Source of the DNA: Novipirellula galeiformis
GTDB taxonomy: Bacteria > Planctomycetota > Planctomycetia > Pirellulales > Pirellulaceae
Reading direction: 5' to 3'
DNA length: 64,000 nt
Assembly: GCF_007860095.1 (NCBI RefSeq)
Contig: NZ_SJPT01000012.1
Location: 62,001 to 126,000, forward strand
A program made the position numbers and the translations under genes. This document shows, one piece after another, positions 36,560 to 46,212 of this stretch. The notes beneath the pieces are model-generated. The model did no database searches, had not been told where the DNA came from, and saw only the letters and a program-made list of their open reading frames with translations. Within the stretch, counting starts at the first letter, position 1; each line of letters begins with the position of its first letter.

Positions 36560-38596
36560 ATGACCGAGTTGCCTGTGATGAATAAAATCGAAGAAATCGA
36601 AGTTGGCTTGTCGTTTGAGATATTGAAGGCTCTGCAAGCTCCATTCTCTCGCAAAGAGTTCCTGCAATCCGTCCTGCCGACGCTGCTGCGTTCGACGGGG
36701 GGGGCATTTGGTGGTCTGGTGAGTCAGCGAAGCGGCGCATGGGCTGTGGAGTGCTGGGTGGGCGAAAAACGGCCTTTTCCCAGTGAATTGGTGGGGGAAA
36801 GCTTCGACCGCAGCGGTCCCATTTCCGCCAATGGTTGGGTTGCGGTCGCGTTAACGCGTTCGCCCCATCGTGGCGATACGCCTAGTGAAGCCTCGCCCGC
36901 ATCGGCCTTGGTGCTGCGTCTCTCGGATGCTTCGGGGGATTACGAATCCGCGAAAAACGTCGCTCGGATCCAATCCGCTGCCAATCTGCTTTCGGCGGCG
37001 CTGCAACGCGTCGACGCCCATGACCGCAACGTGCGTCGCATTGAACAATTGTCCGCCGTGCTCCGCGCCGCGGCCCAGTGGCAACAACTCGACGATGACG
37101 AAGCCCTGTTACAGCGGATCGCGGATACCGCAACGAAACTGCTTCATTGCGAGCGCGCCAGTATCTTTTTATGGGATCGGCGTCGCAAGAAATTGATTGG
37201 TCGACCCGCCCTGGGGGTCGAAGGCAAGCCGCTCGAAGTCGATGACCAAGCGGGCGTGGTCGGCGAAGTGCTCCGCTCTGGTGAAGCGAAACTTTGGAAT
37301 ACCAACAGTGATGATGACGAAGCTCGCGTCAATCGCAGCGTCGACCAATCACTCGAATTCCAGACCCATTCGCTCGTTGCCGTTCCGATGAGCAACCCGA
37401 GCAATCCGGTGGTGCACGCAGGATCAATCACCAACGCTAACGCCGTGGGGCGTGCCGATTTGATCGGCGTATTTGAAGCGATCAATCACCGCAGCGGCGC
37501 GTTCGATCATCTGGACATGGCCGTCTTGTCCGACTTGGCGCTGCATGCCGCAGCGGCGATTCGCAGCATGCAAACGCGCAAGTCGTTGACGGTTTCGCGA
37601 GACCGATTGGTGAACGACGCTGCCTCGGCAACGCAATTGATTGGCAATCATCCCTCGATTGACCAAGTTCGCAAAAATTCCCAGAAAGTGGCCGCAACGG
37701 ATCTCACCGTCCTCGTCTTGGGCAGCAATGGCACCGGCAAGGAAGTGCTCGCGCGACACATCCACTATGAAAGCAATCGCCGAAGTGGCCCCTTCGTCGC
37801 AGTCAACTGTGCCGCATTGGTCGAGTCGCTGCTCGAAAGCGAGTTGTTCGGTCATGAGAAAGGTTCCTTTACCGACGCCAGCCAAACTCGCGTGGGAAAA
37901 TTCGAGCTCGCTCATGGAGGAACGCTGTTCCTCGACGAGGTGGGCGATATGAGTTCGGGGGGCCAGGCGAAGCTGCTGCGAGTGCTCGAAGAGAAAGTGG
38001 TGGTCCGCGTGGGCGGCTCGCAAACCATTCCGGTCGATGTACGCGTCATCGCAGCGACCAATCAACCACTCGAACAACGCATTGTCGAAAAGCGATTTCG
38101 GGAGGATTTGTTCTTTCGCTTGAATGTCGTTTCGTTGACCTTGCCTTCGCTATCAAAACGGGGAGACGATATTTTGTTGCTTGCCGAGCACTTCCTCGAA
38201 CACTTTTCCTATCAGATCGGTCGGGCGATTCCCCAGTTTGATGCACTGGCAAAACAGAGGATGTTGTCACACCCATGGCCTGGAAACGTGCGGGAATTGC
38301 GAAACACGATGGAGCGTGTCTGCTATCTGTGCAGTGAGGACACGATTTCGGCGGAAGATTTGATGCTAGGTGGAAACGCGGCATTGTCGTCGAACGCGAG
38401 CCGGGAATCATCGTTTTTGAGCAATGCTCCGGAGACGCTTTCGGATGCGACGCGAATTTATCAAGTCGCTCACATCGAACGGGCGATCGAGATTTGTCGC
38501 GGCAATATGACCGAAGCCGCCGAGCGTCTGGGACTGCACCGCTCTAACCTGTATCGAAAAATGCGTCAACTTGGCATGCCCACTTCAGGCGAGTAG
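36560..38596 (+). CDS. GAF-AAA+-Fis sigma54-type transcriptional regulator, variant GAFTGA loop
   Basis: 678 aa. GAF sensor domain (about 180-335), AAA+ core (about 360-590) with Walker A GSNGTGKE (388-395), Walker B TLFLDE (455-460) and the RFREDLFFRLNV arginine-finger region, then a Fis-type helix-turn-helix (about 630-675). AGGAGG precedes the ATG. The loop that normally reads GAFTGA, and contacts sigma54, is GSFTDA (435-440). Either it still acts with a sigma54 variant or it works with another sigma factor. No receiver domain or partner kinase is beside it. Divergent from fabI. Confidence 0.92.
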   Translation: MTELPVMNKIEEIEVGLSFEILKALQAPFSRKEFLQSVLPTLLRSTGGAFGGLVSQRSGAWAVECWVGEKRPFPSELVGESFDRSGPISANGWVAVALTRSPHRGDTPSEASPASALVLRLSDASGDYESAKNVARIQSAANLLSAALQRVDAHDRNVRRIEQLSAVLRAAAQWQQLDDDEALLQRIADTATKLLHCERASIFLWDRRRKKLIGRPALGVEGKPLEVDDQAGVVGEVLRSGEAKLWNTNSDDDEARVNRSVDQSLEFQTHSLVAVPMSNPSNPVVHAGSITNANAVGRADLIGVFEAINHRSGAFDHLDMAVLSDLALHAAAAIRSMQTRKSLTVSRDRLVNDAASATQLIGNHPSIDQVRKNSQKVAATDLTVLVLGSNGTGKEVLARHIHYESNRRSGPFVAVNCAALVESLLESELFGHEKGSFTDASQTRVGKFELAHGGTLFLDEVGDMSSGGQAKLLRVLEEKVVVRVGGSQTIPVDVRVIAATNQPLEQRIVEKRFREDLFFRLNVVSLTLPSLSKRGDDILLLAEHFLEHFSYQIGRAIPQFDALAKQRMLSHPWPGNVRELRNTMERVCYLCSEDTISAEDLMLGGNAALSSNASRESSFLSNAPETLSDATRIYQVAHIERAIEICRGNMTEAAERLGLHRSNLYRKMRQLGMPTSGE

Positions 38597-38958
38597 CGAT
38601 GCAAGCGGGCCGTGCTTCGATGCGCCCGTGCTTCGATGCGCCCCGTGATTCGACTCGCCCGTGATTTTTCCACACGCCCCTGGTTCAACGTGAATTCGCG
38701 AGCGCAAGTGCCGCCCGTGCAGGGGCTACGGCGCGATCGCGGCCAAGCGGCTTGAGGTGCCGCTGCGCCCACCGCCTTTCCATTCATTCTCGGATCGCCT
38801 AAAAACTGGGCCTCGGAAGCGTAGCGGAAGTCGCACCGACTTTGGTTACGTCGTTTAAATCCCCCTAAATTGCGGCCGAACTTGCGCTCAGCGAGAACCC
38901 TTGCTGAGTTGCCTAAGTTCCGCCCACAGCAAGATCGCAGATTGAATTCAAGTTTGTC
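38597..38958. other. Intergenic with tandem repeat, no gene
   Basis: 360 nt between two plus-strand genes. Just after the regulator stop there is a 16-nt tandem repeat (38611-38659). The rest shows nothing I recognise; the minus-strand frame here has no domain. Confidence 0.45.
38611..38659. repeat. 16-nt tandem repeat, 3 units
   Basis: CGTGCTTCGATGCGCC at 38611-38626 and 38627-38642, then a degenerate 17-nt unit to 38659 and a start of a fourth. Begins 14 nt after the regulator's stop codon. Confidence 0.85.
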
Positions 38959-39732
38959 ATGCAAGAACCACGTCACTCGCGTTACGGATCACTGGACTGC
39001 ATTGTCGTCGATGGAGGCGTGTCCCCCAAAATTCTCGTAGTCCTTTGCCACGGTTACGGAGCACCCGGCTCGGACCTCGCTTCGCTCGCGTTTGAATGGG
39101 GCTCGTTGTTGGGCGATGACGTTGGCGATTTCCGCTTTGTCTTTCCTGCGGCCCCGCAAACGCTTGCCGAATTCGGTATGCCCGATGGGCGAGCTTGGTG
39201 GCCGATCAATATGGCTCAGCTGGCCCAGCTCGTTCAATCGTCTAAGTTCAGCGAATTGCATGACGCGGAACCACCGGGAATCAACGAGGCCCGCGACATC
39301 CTGTGCGAAAGTATCGCGGCGATGAAAGCGGACATGCCAACGCCAACGGTGCCGCTGGTTCTAGGTGGTTTTTCGCAAGGCGCCATGTTGGCGCTCGATA
39401 CCGCGCTGCGAGGTGAAGTGGATCCGCCGGCAGTCTTGATCCTGTTCTCAGGAACCCTGATTTGCCAATCCCTCTGGGAACCCGTCTTGAAGCGACTGAG
39501 TGAGACCCGCGTCTATCAATCTCACGGTACCCTTGATCCCGTCCTGCCCTTCTCTAGCGCAGTGGAATTGTCGCAATTGCTTACCGAAACGGCCAGCAAA
39601 ATCAAGTTTCATCGCTTCCGTGGCGGGCACACCATCGATGGCGATTCGCTCGAGCAAACCGCGTTATGGATGAAAGACATCAAGGACGTCGAGGCTCTTG
39701 AAGGCCATCTTGAAGGTCATGAAGATGCCTAA
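38959..39732 (+). CDS. Phospholipase/carboxylesterase-type alpha/beta hydrolase
   Basis: 257 aa. Catalytic triad visible: nucleophile Ser in GGFSQGAML (GxSxG), Asp in GTLDPVLP and His in RGGHTIDG. The oxyanion turn is LCHGYGAPGSDL. Matches the acyl-protein thioesterase/carboxylesterase family in length and order. No signal peptide, so cytoplasmic. Probably cleaves short acyl or lysophospholipid esters. The last ~15 residues are Glu/Gly-rich. Confidence 0.9.
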   Translation: MQEPRHSRYGSLDCIVVDGGVSPKILVVLCHGYGAPGSDLASLAFEWGSLLGDDVGDFRFVFPAAPQTLAEFGMPDGRAWWPINMAQLAQLVQSSKFSELHDAEPPGINEARDILCESIAAMKADMPTPTVPLVLGGFSQGAMLALDTALRGEVDPPAVLILFSGTLICQSLWEPVLKRLSETRVYQSHGTLDPVLPFSSAVELSQLLTETASKIKFHRFRGGHTIDGDSLEQTALWMKDIKDVEALEGHLEGHEDA

Positions 39733-39773
39733 GGCAACAATCGCAGCGTGCCTTTGTGTCCGCGTTATCGGCA

Positions 39774-40367
39774 TCAAAAGTCATATCCCATGCTCGAACT
39801 GCTGCCGTCCGGAATCCAGTTGATCAAGGGGCGATGACACGCATCACGCAGAGTCCAACGGCATACAAGCGAGGGGATGAGCAATTCGCAATGCGTTGCC
39901 ATCGAAACGACCGCCAAGTTGTACGACGTCATCGCGGCATGAGCCTTTTCTTGCGCCTGCGACAATCCCTGGACGCAACCCTGAATCGTTGCCCGGCTGA
40001 TCACGTCGGCGTCGTCTTGAATCTTTTTCTGCAACTGAATCGATGTGACCAGCAACTTGCACTGCTCGTCGGCTAAGATGCGAGCCGTGGCTCGGTTGGA
40101 GGTGTCCAAACGCAATTCCCGCAGCGCGTTTGCTGACTTTTCGTAGGCATCGGCAAGTTGAATTTGCCTTGCGCTTTCGAAGTTTTTGGGCAATGCATCG
40201 AGAAGATGCCCGACAATCAAATGCTCTCTCGAAATGGCTTCGATAAGATTCTCCAAAGCAAGGTCGCAATGGCGTCGCATCTTTGAAATCGTTCGGCGCC
40301 CCTGAACCGTCACAGCGATAGAGACCACTAGTAATATTGCAAATAAAAATGCAATGATTTGAATCAC
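39774..40367 (-). CDS. Divergent LemA-like membrane protein
   Basis: 197 aa, start GTG. One N-terminal transmembrane segment (about 4-22, IIAFLFAILLVVSIAVTV) precedes a long helical domain. MTSYNLAVVSMATHCELLIP near the end resembles the LemA signature (YN...yN..i..fP), and the helix-rich body fits a LemA four-helix arrangement, although the classic N-terminal motif is weak. Function of LemA proteins is unknown. Convergent with the esterase gene. Confidence 0.6.
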   Translation of the reverse strand: MIQIIAFLFAILLVVSIAVTVQGRRTISKMRRHCDLALENLIEAISREHLIVGHLLDALPKNFESARQIQLADAYEKSANALRELRLDTSNRATARILADEQCKLLVTSIQLQKKIQDDADVISRATIQGCVQGLSQAQEKAHAAMTSYNLAVVSMATHCELLIPSLVCRWTLRDACHRPLINWIPDGSSSSMGYDF

Positions 40368-40797
40368 AAAGGCCTCTCGTGGTTTTAGGTCTCGATGTTA
40401 ACTCCTCTGTGGATCGGATTTTAATCCACTGGCTTGTCAATCAAGGGGCGGTCGTTTTACATGGACCGACCCAATCTGAGGGAATAACTCCGTTGTTTTT
40501 TAATCTCTGCCTCACCTGCCTCCTCGGCCCCGTAGGTTGCGTCGCAGCAGAGCGATTCGCGTCGCGCGGCAGGGCAGAGGAGGCAGAGGAGGCTGTTCTT
40601 TTCCAGCCATTCTAAAAGTTGTATCTTACATGCCGTTTTTGAAACTCCTAGCCCCAGCTTGAATTAGCGGGATTTTCAGCTATCCGTTCCGTTGCGATGA
40701 ATCGACTTTCATGGCTCGAATGAGACTATAATCCGTTCACCGTTTGCTTCGTCGCTCCTTTCTCACTCGCTCATTAACCTGCATCACACGAACCCGC
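40368..40797. other. Intergenic region, no gene
   Basis: About 430 nt between divergent genes. Contains an inverted pair of CT-rich and GA-rich segments (near 40507-40530 and 40573-40592, CTGCCTC against GAGGCAG). No coding sequence recognised. Presumably holds both promoters. Confidence 0.35.
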
Positions 40798-41349
40798 ATG
40801 ACACGAATCTCAAGCCGGCGGCCGACGCACGATGAAACGACCTCGACCTACCAACGGGAACTGATCCAGCGTGTTCCGGGTGACTGCGTCCTGCAGGCAC
40901 TCGACCGGCAATTGCATTGCATTGCGGAGCTTGGTAGCAGTATTTGCGCAGATCAGACCGACAAGATTCATCCTCCGTATGGTTGGTCGATTCGCCAAGT
41001 GGTTGAGCATTGTGCCAATGGCGAGCGTATTTTTGGCTATCGCATCCTCTGTTTTGCGGCAGGCGATTCGACGGCGTTGCCCGGATGGGATGAAAACGCG
41101 TATGCGGACAGCCGTTTCGGGCTGGGAAAGTTCATCCAAATCGTCGACGAACTTACGGCGCTTCGCCAGGCCAACATGGCCCTGTTGAGACGGATTACCC
41201 CCAGTGCATGGGATCGCTCTGGGGTCGCAGACCAACAAACCGTCACCGTGCGCGCCCTCGCATGGCTCACAGCGGGGCATCTCCAGCACCATCTCGAGAT
41301 CGTCGCCAAGCGCTGTAAGGTCTCGCTCCGATTGAGTGATTCCATGTAG
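40798..41349 (+). CDS. DinB-superfamily protein
   Basis: 183 aa from the ATG at 40798 (an in-frame TTG at 40744 is the alternative). Four-helix-bundle DinB/YfiT pattern: GWSIRQVVEHCANGERIFGY with a metal-binding His, and a C-terminal AWLTAGHLQHHLEIVAKR with HxxxH-type His residues that complete a divalent metal site. Members include thiol-S-transferases, but the reaction is not predictable here. Cytoplasmic. Confidence 0.82.
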   Translation: MTRISSRRPTHDETTSTYQRELIQRVPGDCVLQALDRQLHCIAELGSSICADQTDKIHPPYGWSIRQVVEHCANGERIFGYRILCFAAGDSTALPGWDENAYADSRFGLGKFIQIVDELTALRQANMALLRRITPSAWDRSGVADQQTVTVRALAWLTAGHLQHHLEIVAKRCKVSLRLSDSM

Positions 41350-41381
41350 TTTCGAGTAAACGCTTCATTCCGGAAACTTCG

Positions 41382-41903
41382 ATGCCGCTTCAAACTCGAT
41401 CTTGTTGGACACGGTTCATGATCACCCTCTTGGTTCTCGTTTTCGGATTGCCGCTGTGGGCCAGCGGGGACGATTTTGCCATCACGATGCAAAAGCGGTG
41501 TGAGCAAAGCGAAATCCAACAGAGTGATCAAAAACTAGAGATCAAAATCCACTCATCCTTCGGGATCGGGCGAATCAAAGTGGAGCGGAGGTGCCCAAGC
41601 ACGTCTTGGCCCGAGACAATCGTTTTGCAGATTCAATACGAAGCGGGGAAACCACTCAAAGAGCTCGAAGGTTTCACCCTCCGCGGCGAAAAGTTGCTGA
41701 TCACCGGATCTCGCAACACCGGCGGTCAGATGGATCAATTTGGCTTGGCCGAGGATCAGACCTCATTCCAAGACAAACCCTCCGGTAAAGCCAATATTCG
41801 CGTCGATCGCACGAATGAAACGATGCGAATTGTGATCCCTGGAAAATTGCTCGCCGATGAGGTTAGCCTGGAAATCCAGTGGGTCGATTACTACCGCTCT
41901 TAA
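41382..41903 (+). CDS. Exported hypothetical protein
   Basis: 173 aa. Hydrophobic signal segment (about 13-27, MITLLVLVFGLPLWA) ending at ASG-DD. The mature part has alternating beta-like strands and no Cys except two near the start; no family recognised. Possibly a periplasmic beta-sandwich. Overlaps nothing and is followed after 7 nt by the DUF4112 gene, so the two are probably co-expressed. Confidence 0.7.
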   Translation: MPLQTRSCWTRFMITLLVLVFGLPLWASGDDFAITMQKRCEQSEIQQSDQKLEIKIHSSFGIGRIKVERRCPSTSWPETIVLQIQYEAGKPLKELEGFTLRGEKLLITGSRNTGGQMDQFGLAEDQTSFQDKPSGKANIRVDRTNETMRIVIPGKLLADEVSLEIQWVDYYRS

Positions 41904-41910
41904 GTGAGCA

Positions 41911-42357
41911 ATGGCCGTCATTGGATTGGCCCGCTCCTTTGGCTTGGCTGGCAAAAACTCGATGCCCGATTCAAAGAAACTCGATCCTACGAAGCATCCC
42001 GACTTGGCAAAACTAGAGCGTTTTGCTTCGCTGTTGGATGATCGATTCCACATCCCCGGCACCAAGATCCGTTTCGGCTTGGATAATGTCATCGGGCTGA
42101 TTCCAGGAGTGGGAGATGCTGCGTCGGCTCTCACGCACAGCTATTTGTTCTGGAGTGCGTTCCAGCTTCGCGTTCGGAAGCGCATCTTAGGAAAGATGCT
42201 GTTCAACGCGCTGGTCGATTTGATTGGGGGAGCGGTTCCCGTGGCTGGAGACATTTTTGATGTCTATTGGAAAAGCAATCGCCGCAACGCTACGCTGATT
42301 CGTCGTGAGCTTCAGACCCAGGCGCGATTGCGTCGTGGGCGCGGCCCTGCGGCATGA
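41911..42357 (+). CDS. DUF4112 membrane protein
   Basis: 148 aa. Contains the DUF4112 signature: ERFASLLDDRFHIPGTKIRF, GLIPGVGDAASAL and GGAVPVAGDIFDVYWKSN. The two Gly/Pro-rich blocks flank two hydrophobic segments (about 55-75 and 90-115), so likely membrane-embedded. Function unknown. A second ATG at 41962 (MPDSKKL) may be the true start, since the first 17 residues lie outside the domain. Follows the exported hypothetical gene by 7 nt. Confidence 0.85.
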   Translation: MAVIGLARSFGLAGKNSMPDSKKLDPTKHPDLAKLERFASLLDDRFHIPGTKIRFGLDNVIGLIPGVGDAASALTHSYLFWSAFQLRVRKRILGKMLFNALVDLIGGAVPVAGDIFDVYWKSNRRNATLIRRELQTQARLRRGRGPAA

Positions 42358-42448
42358 TGGGCGCCGAAGGGATGGCGGCCTCGAGAGCCGGGTGCCGCCC
42401 CGAAGCATTCCGCGGCGAACCAGGTCGCCGTCATCTGCGACGCGGATC

Positions 42449-43429
42449 TTACTGGCTAAGCATGTTGCGATACATGCTGATTCCCGCAGGGCCAACGAGG
42501 ACCACGAAGATGCCAGGGAAAATGAACAAAACCAGCGGGAAAATCATTTTCACAGCGGTCTTGGCTGCTTTTTCTTCCGCGATTTGCCGACGTTTGGTTC
42601 GCATCGAGTCACTTTGGATCCGCAGTGCTGCTCCTACGCTCGAACCAAACTTGTCGGCTTGAATCAAGATCGATGCCAATTGCTTCAAATCATCGACGCC
42701 GCTTCGTTGTCCGAGCGCGTGGAGGACTTCGCTTCGGGGGCTACCGAATTGCAGTTGTTGGTTCGCCACGTTGAACTCTTCACCAATTTGGCGGTGGCTC
42801 TTTTTCATCTCTTCGGAGACTTTGCGAAGCGCTTGATCCATTCCCAAGCCTGCCTCCACACAGACCACCATCAAGTCCAATGCGTCGGGTAGCCCGAGGA
42901 AGATTTGCTCTTTGCGTTTCTTGGCGAGGTGTCCGAGTACAAATTTGGGAATCAAGAAGCCAAGCACCAAGCCGCCCAGCAATTTCACCAGCAAGCCTTG
43001 AGTCAGGCCGTCGGTGAAAATCCCTAGCACCCCTCCGAAAAACAACCCGATACATGCGACGATCAACTGGACTCCCTTGAATACCACTGGGGCGGTTTCG
43101 CGTCGGAAACCGGCATTCATGAGTTCGACTCGCAGCGCGCCCATCTCTTTTTCGGTGCCCGTCACCGTATCCTTGAGCGGTGAGGTTGCCTTTTCGAGCG
43201 CGGCAGCGAGTTTGTCACTCTTGTCGCGTTTTTTGTCGGCATCGGAAAGTTCGACCTTCGCGCCCCGGGCGCTGCGCATCGCATCAAGGCGTGCTTCAGC
43301 GCGAGGCTTGTTATCGCCGCTAACACGGCCCAACACGACCCAGGCAACCGCAGTGACGGCGAGGAAAATCGCGATCGATGTCACCGTCACGGGATCAAGT
43401 GCGAAGGCCAGAATCGTGGATGTGTTCAT
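42449..43429 (-). CDS. tadC: Tad pilus inner-membrane platform protein TadC-like
   Basis: 326 aa. Type II secretion F-domain protein: an N-terminal hydrophobic segment (about 12-32), two central segments (about 120-160) and a C-terminal one (about 295-315), with the GLPDALDLMVVCVEAGLGMD motif and NVANQQLQFGSPRSEVLHAL. With TadB it forms the platform of the tight-adherence/Flp pilus machine. It is followed 123 nt upstream on the strand by tadB. The pilin, TadZ and RcpC secretin genes are not in the window. Confidence 0.92.
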   Translation of the reverse strand: MNTSTILAFALDPVTVTSIAIFLAVTAVAWVVLGRVSGDNKPRAEARLDAMRSARGAKVELSDADKKRDKSDKLAAALEKATSPLKDTVTGTEKEMGALRVELMNAGFRRETAPVVFKGVQLIVACIGLFFGGVLGIFTDGLTQGLLVKLLGGLVLGFLIPKFVLGHLAKKRKEQIFLGLPDALDLMVVCVEAGLGMDQALRKVSEEMKKSHRQIGEEFNVANQQLQFGSPRSEVLHALGQRSGVDDLKQLASILIQADKFGSSVGAALRIQSDSMRTKRRQIAEEKAAKTAVKMIFPLVLFIFPGIFVVLVGPAGISMYRNMLSQ

Positions 43430-43552
43430 GATAAAAGTTCCTGACAGAACTCGTTCAACGAGATGAAGGATGCGAGTGGAGTGGGTGACAGGTGTGTTTG
43501 GAAGCCAGGGGAAGCATGCGGTCCCGCCGTGCGGGTTGCACCTTCATCAAGG

Positions 43553-44521
43553 CTAGACTTTGATCGTGATGATTTTCTTGATCATCAATGCACCAATTAA
43601 CTGGGTGACGAGCGCCCCGCCGAGCATGTAGCGTCCATACTCGTCGGTGAATAGCATCATCACGTATTCGTAGTTCAGTTTTAGCATTACCAGAAACAAG
43701 ACTGGTGGCAGGGCCAGCAGCACCGCACCACTCATTCGCCCTTCCCCGGTCAAGGCTTGGATTTGCCCTTGGATTTGCAGTCGTTCGCGAACAAGGTGAC
43801 TGATCTTGTCCAAAATTTCGGCCAAGTCACCGCCCGTTTGTCGTTGCAAAATGACCGCGGTTGCAAAGAAGCGAAGGTCCATATTGGGCACGCGGGCTGC
43901 CATCCCTTCGATGGCTTCCTCGAGGGGAATGCCGAGATTTTGTTCTTCGTAGGCACGACCAAACTCGAGCGCCAACGGCTCTTCCATTTGTTTTGCAATC
44001 AAGTCGAAGCCGGCGTTCAGCGAGTGGCCGGCGCGAAGGGAGCGACTTAACAATTCGAGTGCTTCTGGCATCTGGTCGCCAAAACGGCCCAGACGTCGCT
44101 TGCGTTTGAACATCAGCCAACCGATGGGCAATGTCACAAACGCGCCGCCGACAAGCGGTGCCAATAAGATGGGCAATGGTGAGATCACCGTCGCCGCGAT
44201 CCCACCCCCGAAGGCGGCGAGGCAAATCAAGACAAATTGCATCACCGTCATCTTGATGTCGGCTTGCTCGAGATAGTCGTTTAGCCCCGGGACTTCCCTC
44301 AACAACTTGGCAATCGGGTTCGTTGAGTTTTCGTCGCCATTGAGCAACAAAGACTTGAAGTCCGATTCGTTGCCGCCTTTCGCACCACGGCGCGAAGCCA
44401 TTGCGGCGAGTCGGTCTTCTGCAGCCGTTGCATCGGAGCCGGGCATCATGACGTTAATAGCAAATGCAACCAACGATGCAACAAAGACACCCACGGCGAC
44501 AATGATGACGATTCCGCTCAT
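43553..44521 (-). CDS. tadB: Tad pilus inner-membrane platform protein TadB-like
   Basis: 322 aa from the ATG at 44521 (MSGIVIIVAVG), chosen because a membrane segment starts directly; an upstream start at 44596 adds residues without domain. F-domain core with MPEALELLSRSLRAGHSLNA and GIPLEEAIEGMAARVPNMD, plus hydrophobic segments at both ends. Partner of TadC. cpaF lies 190 nt upstream on the same strand. Confidence 0.92.
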   Translation of the reverse strand: MSGIVIIVAVGVFVASLVAFAINVMMPGSDATAAEDRLAAMASRRGAKGGNESDFKSLLLNGDENSTNPIAKLLREVPGLNDYLEQADIKMTVMQFVLICLAAFGGGIAATVISPLPILLAPLVGGAFVTLPIGWLMFKRKRRLGRFGDQMPEALELLSRSLRAGHSLNAGFDLIAKQMEEPLALEFGRAYEEQNLGIPLEEAIEGMAARVPNMDLRFFATAVILQRQTGGDLAEILDKISHLVRERLQIQGQIQALTGEGRMSGAVLLALPPVLFLVMLKLNYEYVMMLFTDEYGRYMLGGALVTQLIGALMIKKIITIKV

Positions 44522-44712
44522 GACAGAAAAACTTTGATTCTCGAGGAAGTTTGTCGGGTGCCTCTCGCTGATGTTGGCGAGTTGGCACAGGAACACTCAC
44601 TGACTCATATGCGCTTTCACCGACCGAGGTAAAGCGTTCAGATTTCGTAACCCGACGCATCGGCAACGGGACAAACCGTTCCACGACACGCCAGTGATTT
44701 TTCAGCGTTGGA

Positions 44713-46032
44713 CTACGCGGGCATGATGACGCGTTCACGGAACGCACTGGCGGGCAAACGAACACCCGCCGATTCCAACTTGTCCATAAAGGAGGGGCGT
44801 ACTCCGGTGCACTCAAAGTGACCGAACGCTTTCCCCTCTTCATTAATGCCCTTTTGGACATAACGGTAAATGTCTTGTAGGACGATGGTGTCTTGTTCCA
44901 TGCCGACCACTTCGGTGATCGCCGTCACGCGACGCGGTCCTCCTTGCAAGCGGTTTGCTTGAATCAAGACATCAACGGCTCCTGAGATTTGTTGTCGAAT
45001 CGCCTTGAGCGGCAAGTCGAATCCGGCCATCATGACGAGTGTTTCTAGACGGGCGACCGCATCGCGAGGCGTATTGGCGTGGACCGTCGTTAACGATCCA
45101 TCGTGTCCCGTGTTCATCGCTTGCAACATGTCTAATGTCTCACCACCGCGACATTCGCCGATGATGATTCGCTCAGGACGCATCCGCAGTGCATTCTTGA
45201 CAAGATCCGTTGCCGTTACCGCTCCAGAACCTTCGATGTTCGCGGGGCGTGTTTCCAATCGAACGACGTGGTCTTGTTGCAACTGCAACTCCGCCGCGTC
45301 TTCGATCGTGACGATACGGTCGTCATGGCCGATGAAGGAGGACAATGTGTTTAGCAGCGTGGTTTTACCCGAGCCCGTTCCGCCCGCAATGATCATGTTC
45401 AAGCGAGCCTTGATACAACCCTCAAGCAACATCACCATTTCAGGAGTGAATGCTTTGTAGTTCAGCAAATCTTCGAGTTTCAGTGGGTTGCTGCCGAAAC
45501 GACGAATCGAAACGGCCGCACCATCAAGTGCCAGCGGGGGAATGATCGCATTCACACGCGAGCCGTCTTCCAAACGAGCATCCACCATCGGGGAAGTTTC
45601 GTCGACACGACGGCCTACCTTACTGACGATGCGGTCAATGATTTGCAACAGATGCTTGTTGTCACGGAACTCAACGTCCGTCTTCTGCATCTGGCCCCCT
45701 TTTTCGACGTAGATGTTCTTGGGGCCGTTGATCAGAATGTCACTGACCTTGGGGTCCTTTAGAATCAGCTCAAGTGGGCCAAGTCCGAGCACTTCATCGA
45801 GCACTTCGTCGATGATGCGATCACGCTCTTGACGGTTTAGGAGTGTGTCTTCCGCGTCACACAGGTGCTCGACAACAAGGCGGATTTCGCGGGTCAGCGT
45901 TTCGCCCTTCAACTCACCCACTCGGGAAAGGTCGAGTTTGTCGACCAGCTTGCCGTGGATACGTCGCTTGATCTCTTCGAATTGCTTCTGACGACTGACT
46001 TCAGGCTTGGCTGTTTGTGTACCAGATCGCAT
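44713..46032 (-). CDS. cpaF: Tad/Flp pilus secretion ATPase (CpaF/TadA)
   Basis: 439 aa from the ATG at 46032 (46089 and 46212 are in-frame alternatives with no extra domain). Type II/IV secretion ATPase: N-terminal helical domain, DPKVSDILINGPKNIYVEKG, Walker A GGTGSGKTTLLNTLSSFIG, Asp box VTIEDAAELQLQ, Walker B IIIGECRGGETLDMLQA and the His box LTTVHANTP. Powers assembly of the Tad pilus with the TadB/TadC platform genes just downstream. All hexameric-ATPase motifs are intact. Confidence 0.95.
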   Translation of the reverse strand: MRSGTQTAKPEVSRQKQFEEIKRRIHGKLVDKLDLSRVGELKGETLTREIRLVVEHLCDAEDTLLNRQERDRIIDEVLDEVLGLGPLELILKDPKVSDILINGPKNIYVEKGGQMQKTDVEFRDNKHLLQIIDRIVSKVGRRVDETSPMVDARLEDGSRVNAIIPPLALDGAAVSIRRFGSNPLKLEDLLNYKAFTPEMVMLLEGCIKARLNMIIAGGTGSGKTTLLNTLSSFIGHDDRIVTIEDAAELQLQQDHVVRLETRPANIEGSGAVTATDLVKNALRMRPERIIIGECRGGETLDMLQAMNTGHDGSLTTVHANTPRDAVARLETLVMMAGFDLPLKAIRQQISGAVDVLIQANRLQGGPRRVTAITEVVGMEQDTIVLQDIYRYVQKGINEEGKAFGHFECTGVRPSFMDKLESAGVRLPASAFRERVIMPA

Positions 46033-46212
46033 GGCTGGAAGTTCCCCGGTGAAAACGCAGACAATGTTTTGTTCGGCTTCGACTGCCATCCCTGTTTCCA
46101 AAACAAGGCTCAGATGCGAAGCGGCGTGCAGGGGGCATTCAATCAAACCGCCATCAGAGGATGGAAATCGGTGGTAGGGCAGACCTGGTGATCGAATGAC
46201 CCACGAAAACAT

